A DNA stretch of 48,556 bases from an uncultured Saprospirales bacterium. GTDB taxonomy: Bacteria > Bacteroidota > Bacteroidia > Chitinophagales > Saprospiraceae. Every line of letters starts with the position of its first letter. Positions within the stretch are counted from its first letter, which is position 1. A model generated the notes under the pieces. The model saw nothing but the letters and a program-made list of their open reading frames with translations. It did not search any database and was not told the DNA's origin. The stretch is taken from positions 1 through 48,556 of the forward strand of contig CALMIR010000123.1 of the NCBI GenBank assembly GCA_937864265.1. The letters run 5' to 3'. Both the position numbers and the translations under genes were made by a program. Shown piece by piece: positions 7,491 through 14,426 of this stretch.

Positions 7491-7522
7491 CAAAAGTAGG
7501 GATTATACCCGCTCCCTACAAA
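7491..7522 (-). promoter_or_regulatory. Bacteroidota-type promoter
   Basis: On the minus strand TTTG (7522-7519) and TACTTTTG (7498-7491) are 20 bases apart, matching the -33 TTTG and -7 TAnnTTTG consensus of the primary sigma factor in Bacteroidota. Transcription would start near 7484 and run toward the terminator at 7336-7364. The remaining sequence to 7732 is AT-rich and shows nothing else. Confidence 0.6.
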
Positions 7523-7732
7523 TATTTTTGCTGACAATTTGTCGGATAGCAAATTATTGAAGTCTGTAATTTTTTTGTTTAATATATTGTTAATCATAGG
7601 AATAAATATGATAGCAATTTATGTTTTTAAAACATCTTCCTTTAAACGCCCTATTTTTTATGATATTTTCAAAAAAAGCGGGCAAGGCTAATGACAAAAA
7701 CTGAAGCAATTTCATGTCGATTTAAACAAGCA

Positions 7733-8275
7733 TCAGCGGTCATGTTGCTCGTTTGAGCGAAACACCAAAATCAGCGATGTTGCGGGAGTCGTTTCCAAAT
7801 AAGCAGAAAAGTAAAAAGCCTCTTCCAACTGAATGGGTTGTTTGAGCGCTAACTGATCCTCGTTTTCCAGCAGTTGTTCGGAAATGGTATGGTAAACGAG
7901 GTATTCTGGCCCCAGACGCCCCAAACGCTTTAACAAGCTGATGGCATCAGCCTGCCATTTGTTATTAGACAAAGCATAAGGAAAACCTTCAAAGCGGAAT
8001 TCCTGGACAATTTCATCGCAACCACTCTGACGAATCGTCAGCCGAATGTCATCGAAAAAGCCCAACTCTTCTATGCCAATACCATTTTTTAATTGGAAGT
8101 CGTGGTATTGAATGCCCTTGAGTCCATTCCTGAAAATAGCCTCCGGCTCACTGTATAAGCAGTGGGTAAAGTCGCTTTCCTGCTGGGGTGTTTTTTCACA
8201 AGAAAATAGCTGTAGGAAAAAGCAAGCGCAACAAAACATTAACATCACCTTAAACGGGCGCACTTGAACAATCAT
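7733..8275 (-). CDS. Hypothetical lipoprotein
   Basis: The 180-residue protein begins with a lipoprotein signal ending in LQLFSC (Cys about residue 26) followed by EKTPQQES, so the mature protein should be lipid-anchored facing the periplasm. The rest is a small mixed alpha/beta domain without a motif I recognise. It has two further Cys residues (in FTHCLYSEP and RQSGCDEIV) that could form a disulfide. It starts at an ATG at 8275, only 56 bases from the divergent folE start, so the two may share a regulatory region. No function can be given. Confidence 0.75.
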   Translation of the reverse strand: MIVQVRPFKVMLMFCCACFFLQLFSCEKTPQQESDFTHCLYSEPEAIFRNGLKGIQYHDFQLKNGIGIEELGFFDDIRLTIRQSGCDEIVQEFRFEGFPYALSNNKWQADAISLLKRLGRLGPEYLVYHTISEQLLENEDQLALKQPIQLEEAFYFSAYLETTPATSLILVFRSNEQHDR

Positions 8276-8331
8276 ATCCTTATTCTGTTTCCATGATCGG
8301 TTTTACTTAGAAACCGAAAAAAAGTTTCACA

Positions 8332-9042
8332 ATGCTTGATTCAACTTATTCGAAAAACGGCAGTGTTCTAGCTGCCTCTTTGTATTCCATCCACAAATCC
8401 AACGCAGATGATTATGGCGATGCCCATATGGCTTCTTCTATTGAGACCCCGCTGAAAGAAGATGCCTTTGAGCTGTCCAATGAAGAAAAGATCGCCCGCA
8501 TCGAAGCGCATTTCAGAGAGATTATGGATGTTATCGGATTGGATTTGGAGGACGATTCTTTGAAAGGGACACCTCGCCGCGTGGCCAAGATGTTTGTCAA
8601 TGAAATTTTTTCAGGTATTGATCCCCAAAATCGCCCCAATATATCGCTTTTTGAAAATAAATTTCAATACCGGCAAATGCTGGTCGAAAAAAATATTCCC
8701 CTTAACTCTTTTTGTGAGCACCACTTTTTACCCATACAAGGGGTGGCTCATGTAGCCTACATCCCTCAAAAACACGTGATTGGCCTGTCCAAGCTCAACC
8801 GCATCGTCGAGTATTATGCGCGCCGCCCCCAAGTGCAGGAACGCCTCACGATGCAAATTGCTCAAGAATTGCAGCAAGTACTAGGCACTAAAGACGTGGC
8901 CGTATATATTGATGCCCGGCATTTGTGTGTAGAGATGCGCGGCGTAGAACATTCCCATTGCCAAACGGTAACCACTGAGTTCACCGGGAAGTTCCTGAAT
9001 GAAAACATCAAAGCGGAATTTTTACAAGCTATTAGCAAGTAA
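8332..9042 (+). CDS. folE: GTP cyclohydrolase I
   Basis: This enzyme (EC 3.5.4.16) turns GTP into 7,8-dihydroneopterin triphosphate, the first step toward folate and, in some organisms, tetrahydrobiopterin. The 236-residue protein has the zinc and catalytic residues of type I enzymes: C128-E-H130-H131 in SFCEHHFLPIQG, and H197-L-C199 in DARHLCVEMRGV. It also has the GTP-site segment VIGLSKLNRIVEYYARRPQVQ. The first ATG at 8332 gives an N-terminal extension of about 30 residues without family resemblance; an ATG at 8428 would give a 204-residue protein nearer the family norm. Only three bases separate its stop from the SDR gene, so the two are surely co-transcribed. Confidence 0.97.
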   Translation: MLDSTYSKNGSVLAASLYSIHKSNADDYGDAHMASSIETPLKEDAFELSNEEKIARIEAHFREIMDVIGLDLEDDSLKGTPRRVAKMFVNEIFSGIDPQNRPNISLFENKFQYRQMLVEKNIPLNSFCEHHFLPIQGVAHVAYIPQKHVIGLSKLNRIVEYYARRPQVQERLTMQIAQELQQVLGTKDVAVYIDARHLCVEMRGVEHSHCQTVTTEFTGKFLNENIKAEFLQAISK

Positions 9043-9045
9043 TAC

Positions 9046-9762
9046 ATGGAAATCCTTTCGCAGAAAAAAATCGTATTGATCGGGGCTACTGGGGGAATCG
9101 GCCAGGAAACAGCTCGTTTGCTTAAATCATCAGGAGCAACCCTTTTTCTAACGGGCAGAAACAGGGAGGTGCTAGACGAAATAGCTGCGGCTTGTCAAGT
9201 TCCAGCCGAAAACATTTTCCAACTGGACATTACCGATCCGGTAGCCGTCCAACAAGTCGCCGACAACATACACCAGCAAATCAGCCAGGCGGATATTCTT
9301 ATCAATGCAGCGGGGATTGGCATCATCGAGCCTATAGATACTTTAGGCTTCGACGATTTCGATCGGGTGATTGATGTTAATTTGAAAGGAAGTTTTTACG
9401 TTTTGAAAGCGTTCTTACCTCCCATGAAGGCGGCCAAAAAAGGCTTAATCATCCATATTCCGGGAGTGCTGGGTAAAACGCCTATGGCCGGGGCTGCAGC
9501 TTATGCAGCCTCCAAATATGGCCTAAATGGCATGCTCAAATCCATTCGGGAAGAACTTAAACGCACAGATGTTCGAATAACCAACCTGTATTTGGGTGGC
9601 GTGGATACCCCGTTTTGGGACGATATAGACCTGAAAGTCAATCGCGACAAATTTATTGTGGCCAAAGAGGCTGCTCGGGCTATCTGGTTTTTGTGTCAAC
9701 AACCCAGTTCAGGCGTCGTATCCGAACTGGTCATTCAGCCTTTTAACCACCAGGCTATTTGA
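9046..9762 (+). CDS. Short-chain dehydrogenase/reductase lacking the catalytic serine
   Basis: The 238-residue protein is a classical-length SDR. It has the dinucleotide-binding [10 protein letters not shown] (about 13-22), LDITD (about 60-64), the NAAGIGI motif (about 85-91) and YAASK (about 151-155) with the active-site Tyr and Lys. The position 13 residues before that Tyr, normally the catalytic Ser, is Gly in [10 protein letters not shown]. It may therefore have weak or altered oxidoreductase activity, or use another residue. The three-base gap to folE suggests a role in pterin metabolism such as a sepiapterin- or dihydropteridine-reductase-like step, but that is inference from position only. 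Its last 8 bases overlap the end of convergent aroC. Confidence 0.88.
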   Translation: MEILSQKKIVLIGATGGIGQETARLLKSSGATLFLTGRNREVLDEIAAACQVPAENIFQLDITDPVAVQQVADNIHQQISQADILINAAGIGIIEPIDTLGFDDFDRVIDVNLKGSFYVLKAFLPPMKAAKKGLIIHIPGVLGKTPMAGAAAYAASKYGLNGMLKSIREELKRTDVRITNLYLGGVDTPFWDDIDLKVNRDKFIVAKEAARAIWFLCQQPSSGVVSELVIQPFNHQAI

Positions 9763-10831
9763 CCATTTTTTGCCTGAGCAAGTGATCGGCCAGCACTAGC
9801 GCAGCCATAGCTTCTACGATAGGTACGGCTCGAGGCAGCACACAAGGATCGTGCCGACCTTTACCGACTACCTCGACGCTTTCGCCCGATTCGTCGATGG
9901 ATTCTTGTGCCGCTACAATAGTGGCCACAGGTTTGAAAGCCACCCGGAAATAGATGTCCATCCCATTGGAGATGCCTCCTTGTATGCCGCCAGAGTGGTT
10001 GGTTCTGGTTTTGACTTCGCCATTTTCCGTATAAAACAGATCATTGTGGGCTGATCCGCGCATGCTTACGCCTGCAAAGCCCGATCCATACTCGAAGCCC
10101 TTACAAGCATTGATGCTCATCATGGCTTTCGCCAAATCGGCGTGTAATTTATCAAAAGCAGGCTCTCCTAATCCTGGCGGGCAGCCCTGAATCACAGCGG
10201 CAACGACGCCTCCAATGGTGTCGCCGTCTTTGCGCACTTCTTTGATCAATGCCTCCATAGCTAAGGCCATTTCAGCATCCGGGCAGCGAACAGGGTTATT
10301 TTCGATGGCCGATAAATCGAGTTCCTGATAGGTTTGCTTGAGCTCCAGGTGTCCCACTTGGCTGACCCAGGCTTTGATGTCGATGCCCTCTTTTTTTAAC
10401 AGCAATTTGGCGATGGCTCCTGCTGCCACACGGGCGGCTGTCTCTCGCGCAGAAGAACGCCCGCCACCCCGGTAATCCCTTATGCCGTATTTCGCTTGAT
10501 AGGTATAGTCGGCATGAGAAGGGCGAAAAGTATGGGCAATATGGCTGTAATCGTGCGAGCGGGCATCCGCATTAAAAATCACCATCGCGATGGGCGTACC
10601 AGTGCTTTTTCCTTCAAAAACCCCCGAAAGAATTTGCACCTCGTCGGCTTCTTTGCGTTGTGTCACGATTTTGGATTGTCCTGGCCGACGGCGATCCAAC
10701 TCTTGTTGTATAAAGGTTTCATCGATGTGCAGCCCGGGGGGGCAGCCATCCAAAATAACGCCAATGGCTTTGCCATGCGATTCGCCAAAGGTGCTGATCT
10801 TAAACTGTTGCCCAAAAAAATTACCTGCCAC
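9755..10831 (-). CDS. aroC: Chorismate synthase
   Basis: AroC (EC 4.2.3.5) makes chorismate from 5-enolpyruvylshikimate-3-phosphate using reduced FMN, the last common step to aromatic amino acids. The 358-residue protein carries all signature blocks: [15 protein letters not shown] (about 10-24), [26 protein letters not shown] (about 110-135), and a C-terminal block rich in Arg-His-Asp ([14 protein letters not shown], about 325-338). The start is GTG at 10831, which gives the expected beginning [11 protein letters not shown]; no in-frame ATG exists nearby. The gene stands alone on the minus strand and is convergent with the folE-SDR pair. Confidence 0.97.
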   Translation of the reverse strand: MAGNFFGQQFKISTFGESHGKAIGVILDGCPPGLHIDETFIQQELDRRRPGQSKIVTQRKEADEVQILSGVFEGKSTGTPIAMVIFNADARSHDYSHIAHTFRPSHADYTYQAKYGIRDYRGGGRSSARETAARVAAGAIAKLLLKKEGIDIKAWVSQVGHLELKQTYQELDLSAIENNPVRCPDAEMALAMEALIKEVRKDGDTIGGVVAAVIQGCPPGLGEPAFDKLHADLAKAMMSINACKGFEYGSGFAGVSMRGSAHNDLFYTENGEVKTRTNHSGGIQGGISNGMDIYFRVAFKPVATIVAAQESIDESGESVEVVGKGRHDPCVLPRAVPIVEAMAALVLADHLLRQKMVK

Positions 10832-10929
10832 TTTTCCGAATATTTTGGGGCTAAGGTAAAAATATTTTATCCGGTGGAACTTCGATGGAATAAAATTGTT
10901 TGGGAAAAGAGGTGTAAATTTGTTGTTTC

Positions 10930-11093
10930 AAGAGCTTGTTCAGATTTTCATGATCGAGCGAAAGCGAGCAAATTTTGTTTTAGACGAGGCAGTTTTTGCA
11001 GTAGTATGCGGGCAATCCTACGAAAAAAACTAACGAAGTATAAAATAAAATTGGCCGCATGCAGCCGATTGATGGAACTTTGAACAAGCTCTT
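10930..11093. mobile_element. MITE-like element with 13-base terminal inverted repeats
   Basis: AAGAGCTTGTTCA (10930-10942) is repeated as its exact complement TGAACAAGCTCTT (11081-11093), and the similarity continues imperfectly for about ten bases inward (ATTTTCATG against AAGTTCCATC). The 164-base body has no reading frame of note. Its composition differs from the flanks, with stretches such as GATCGAGCGAAAGCGAGC and TTTTAGACGAGGCAGTTTTTGC. It sits in the 328-base spacer between aroC and mutS2, ending 66 bases before the mutS2 ATG. Termini plus no coding capacity suggest a non-autonomous transposable element. I see no clear target-site duplication, and no second copy or transposase in the window. 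The rest of the spacer (10832-10929) is AT-rich with nothing notable. Confidence 0.55.
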
Positions 11094-11159
11094 AAAGCTG
11101 AGTGCCCGACCATTTAGCGACTCAACTCATTGCGCATTTATTGGAAAAAAGCGTACCTG

Positions 11160-13553
11160 ATGGAATGTTTGCCGAGAGATTTGTTTGAAAAACTGGAGTT
11201 TGATAAGATACTGGAACTGCTGGAAAAAGAAAGCCAGGGTGATCTGGGAAAAGAAAAGTTGAAAGCGCTGCGCCCCATCACGGATGTTGCCCTGATTGAA
11301 AAAAATCTGGATGAAGTTGATGAGTTCAAATTATCACTGGAACGCCCGGAGCGCATCCCTGTAAGTGCCTACTATTCGATCTCTGAAGACTTGAAAATGT
11401 TGGAACTAGAGGGCTATGTGCTGCCGGAAGAAGGCTTGAGACGCATCAACCTCATCTTACTGTTTACCAGAGACATCTTTAAATTCTTCTCGGCCAAAAA
11501 CAGAGAACTTTATCCCCATCTCTACAATATCATCAGGATTTTGTCATTCGATGATACCCTGATTGCCGCTATTGAGAAAGTCATTGACGAAAACGGGGAT
11601 ATTCGCCCCGATGCTTCGCCGGAATTGCAGCGCATTCGCAAACAGATCAGCAGCAAGCAAAAAGACTTGGAAAGGCTGTTTCGAACCATTATCAATGAAT
11701 ACCGCAATAAAGGCTGGTTGACAGATAATGTAGAAAGCTTTCGAAATGGCCGTCGGGTGTTGAGTGTGCCATCTGAACACAAACGCAAGATCAGGGGGAT
11801 CATCCACGATGAGTCCACAACAGGTAAAACGGCCTTCATCGAACCCGAACCAGTCATAGAGATCAACAACGATATTTTCGACCTGGAAACCGATGAAAGG
11901 CGGGAAATTTACCGCATCCTAAAAGAACTTAGCGCGGTGCTTCGGCCTTACGTTCCTCAGATGCGCCTCTACCAGGATATTATTGTGTATTTCGATACCA
12001 TTCAGGCCAAGGCACGGCTGGCCTTAAAACTCAAGGCGAAGCGCCCCCAGGTGATGGACAAACCCATTTTTGAAATCACTGGAGGCAGGCATCCGCTGCT
12101 GTATTTGAAAAATGCGCCTATCGGTAAAAAGACTGTCCCTTTTGATTTAAAGCTGTATAAACCCAACCGCATTTTGGTACTCAGTGGACCAAATGCCGGG
12201 GGTAAATCCATCACGCTCAAGTCGGTCGGCTTGCTCCAATTGATGCTGCAATCGGGTCTGCTGATTCCCGTCGATGAACGATCCAAAGTGGGCATATACC
12301 ACGAAATTTTTGCCGATATAGGCGATCAACAATCTATTGAGGACGACCTCAGTACTTACAGCTCTCGCTTGCAAAACATGCGCCAGTTTCTGGAAAAAGC
12401 AGGGAGAAGAACCCTGGTGCTCATTGATGAATTTGGTTCGGGCACCGATCCTAAAGTGGGAGGGGCCATTGCCGAGGCCATTTTAATGGAGCTGAACCGC
12501 CAAAAAGTCAGTGGTCTGATCACGACCCACTATTCCAATCTGAAAATATTTGCCTTCAAAACCAAGGGAATTCTCAACGGTTCCATGAATTTTGATAAGG
12601 AAACCTTATCGCCAACTTATGAACTAAAAGTAGGCCGACCTGGTAGCTCTTACGGTTTTGAAATCGCCCAAAAAAGCGGCTTGTCCGATGAAATTTTGGA
12701 ATACGCCAAACACCGGACAGGCAAAAACGAGAAGGCTGTTGACCAGCTTTTGGTCGAGTTGCAGCAGGAAAAACAAGAATTGGAAGAGCAATTGGAGTCG
12801 ATGAAACTCAAGCAAGCCAATCTGGATAAGTTGATTAAAAATTACGAGCAACTGCACCGCGAATTGGAATACCGCCGCAAGAAAATCAAATTGGAAGCCA
12901 AGGAACAATCCTTACAACAAAGCAGTAAGGACAATCGAGAATTGGAAAAGCTGATCCGCGAAATCAAAGAGCAGCAAAACCTAGAAAAGGCCAAGGAAAT
13001 AGCGCTCAAAGCCAAGGAGGAACGCGAGAAAAAAGCGGTGGAAGTCCACCAATTGCGCGAAGCCATTTACTACGAGCCTCCTGGGAATAAATCGGATGAA
13101 AACCCCATTCAGGTCGGCGATTTTGTCAAACTAAAAACAGGCGGCGCAACGGGGCTGGTAGAATCCCTGGATAAGAGCAAAGCGGTAGTCTTGATCGGCG
13201 ATATGCGCATGACCATCAAAATCAAAGACTTACAAAAAGCCAAAACACCCCTGGATGTTCAGAAAAGCAAGAGTGTGCAATCTGAAATCCTGTCGCGAGG
13301 CGCGGCCTTCCAATCCAAAATTGACATTCGCGGCATGCGCTACGATGAAGCCCTGCAAGTGGTAGAGGAGTTTATTGACGAAGCCCTGATGCTCAACGTC
13401 GGCAAATTACAAATCCTGCACGGCAAAGGAAACGGGACTTTACGTCGAGCCGTCAAGCAAAAAATCCGGGAGTACAATATGCCCATGCTGGTCAGCCACC
13501 CCAACGCCGAGCAGGGTGGGGAAGGGATTACACTAATTGAAATTAGCGGGTAA
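11160..13553 (+). CDS. mutS2: MutS2-family DNA-binding ATPase/nuclease with Smr domain
   Basis: MutS2 proteins bind branched DNA or stalled, collided ribosomes depending on lineage, and limit recombination or rescue ribosomes. The ATG at 11160 gives the family beginning MECLPRDLFEKLEFDKI (797 residues); a TTG frame extends 10 codons upstream but lacks support. The protein has a MutS lever/clamp region (about 1-320). It then has an ATPase core with Walker A SGPNAGGKSITLKS (about 341-354) and Walker B RTLVLIDEFGSGTDP (about 417-431). A long Glu/Lys-rich coiled coil (about 530-640) and a KOW-like beta region (about 655-700) follow. The C-terminal Smr domain (about 718-797) has IDIRGMRYDEAL and LHGKGNGTLR. 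All catalytic motifs look intact. Confidence 0.96.
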   Translation: MECLPRDLFEKLEFDKILELLEKESQGDLGKEKLKALRPITDVALIEKNLDEVDEFKLSLERPERIPVSAYYSISEDLKMLELEGYVLPEEGLRRINLILLFTRDIFKFFSAKNRELYPHLYNIIRILSFDDTLIAAIEKVIDENGDIRPDASPELQRIRKQISSKQKDLERLFRTIINEYRNKGWLTDNVESFRNGRRVLSVPSEHKRKIRGIIHDESTTGKTAFIEPEPVIEINNDIFDLETDERREIYRILKELSAVLRPYVPQMRLYQDIIVYFDTIQAKARLALKLKAKRPQVMDKPIFEITGGRHPLLYLKNAPIGKKTVPFDLKLYKPNRILVLSGPNAGGKSITLKSVGLLQLMLQSGLLIPVDERSKVGIYHEIFADIGDQQSIEDDLSTYSSRLQNMRQFLEKAGRRTLVLIDEFGSGTDPKVGGAIAEAILMELNRQKVSGLITTHYSNLKIFAFKTKGILNGSMNFDKETLSPTYELKVGRPGSSYGFEIAQKSGLSDEILEYAKHRTGKNEKAVDQLLVELQQEKQELEEQLESMKLKQANLDKLIKNYEQLHRELEYRRKKIKLEAKEQSLQQSSKDNRELEKLIREIKEQQNLEKAKEIALKAKEEREKKAVEVHQLREAIYYEPPGNKSDENPIQVGDFVKLKTGGATGLVESLDKSKAVVLIGDMRMTIKIKDLQKAKTPLDVQKSKSVQSEILSRGAAFQSKIDIRGMRYDEALQVVEEFIDEALMLNVGKLQILHGKGNGTLRRAVKQKIREYNMPMLVSHPNAEQGGEGITLIEISG

Positions 13554-13565
13554 GACAATGCAATC

Positions 13566-14090
13566 CTATTGTATTTGAATGCTCAATTTCTTGCCCAGAC
13601 CTACTTCGATGATTTTAAACAAGGTGCCGATTTCTATGTCTGATTGATTGTTTTCGATTCTGGAAATATAATTTTTTGTTGTTCCACTGCGCTTGGCCAG
13701 TTCTTCTTGTGTCAATCCTGCATCCTTTCTGGCAGCTTTGATCAAATGACCGAATTGGAGGTTTTTAATGGCCTCCGTATCTGGCTGGCTGGCTTCATAT
13801 AAAACCAAGGGATCGAGGTCGAAGGCAACCTCAAATTCCATCCCGTTAGAGAGCTTGGTTTTTTGTACTAAATCAGGCCAACAGATCGTGCCTTCTTTTA
13901 GAGTGATTTTTTGGAAAACATCTTTAGATAAGAGCTTTGATCTAAAATCGTCATTTGCATAATTCCATTGATCGAAAAGGGATTTAAAATCAATGATGCG
14001 AGGTGCTCCATTATTAAAAATAGCATATACTTTGAATCCGTCAATTCGATAGATTTTTATAATGCGCGGTAGCTTATTGATCTTTCTCAT
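13566..14090 (-). CDS. DUF2442 domain fused to XRE-type helix-turn-helix (putative antitoxin/regulator)
   Basis: The ATG at 14090 gives a 174-residue protein. Residues about 10-98 resemble DUF2442: VYAIFNNGAPRIIDFKSLF, then a central Trp-Pro, and a Phe-Asp-Leu-Asp-Pro-Leu end. Residues about 113-170 are a clear Cro/C1-type HTH (FGHLIKAARKDAGLTQEEL, then SGTTKNYISRIENNQSD). DUF2442 proteins are usually small partners of DUF4160 proteins, and here that partner ends five bases upstream, so the two are one operon. In toxin-antitoxin fashion the HTH protein would be the DNA-binding, self-regulating member. That pairing is a family-context inference; no toxic activity is proven. It is convergent with mutS2, 12 bases apart. 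Confidence 0.85.
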   Translation of the reverse strand: MRKINKLPRIIKIYRIDGFKVYAIFNNGAPRIIDFKSLFDQWNYANDDFRSKLLSKDVFQKITLKEGTICWPDLVQKTKLSNGMEFEVAFDLDPLVLYEASQPDTEAIKNLQFGHLIKAARKDAGLTQEELAKRSGTTKNYISRIENNQSDIEIGTLFKIIEVGLGKKLSIQIQ

Positions 14091-14095
14091 ACCTG

Positions 14096-14323
14096 TTACT
14101 TGTGGTTGTTCTCCCAAATTTCAGCAAGAATATTCTGGTATTCTTTGCTCCATTTTAATACGGTTTTGAGTTGTTTTTTAGGTAAATACCCTCTGTAAAC
14201 TTCTAGGGATTGAATGGTGATTATTGCCTCGTACTCTGCGTAAAGTGCATGGAAATGAGGTGGCGGGTGGTCATCAAAATAAAGATCTACCTTGATTCCG
14301 TCAAAAGTAAAATAAGTTAGCAT
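14096..14323 (-). CDS. DUF4160 small protein, partner of the DUF2442-HTH gene
   Basis: The 75-residue protein shows the DUF4160 signature: a hydrophobic start (MLTYFTFDGIKVDLYF) followed by DDHPPPHFHALYAEYEA, the conserved xDHxPPHFHxxY block. It ends with a Trp-rich helix (LKTVLKWSKEYQNILAEIWE). The invariant His residues and compact size have led to the view that the family may be the toxin-like member of a two-gene module, but the biochemical role is not established. It precedes the DUF2442-HTH gene by five bases. A -7 box TACTTTTG lies at 14359-14352, about 30 bases before the start; I see no clear -33 box. Confidence 0.88.
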   Translation of the reverse strand: MLTYFTFDGIKVDLYFDDHPPPHFHALYAEYEAIITIQSLEVYRGYLPKKQLKTVLKWSKEYQNILAEIWENNHK

Positions 14324-14426
14324 TTGAGGAGGTTGTTACCTAATTAGGATACAAAAGTAGATTTTTTTTTTGAAAAATAGGAATTTTTACCAACTTCGCT
14401 TTTGAAAAAACCAAAACCAAAACAGC

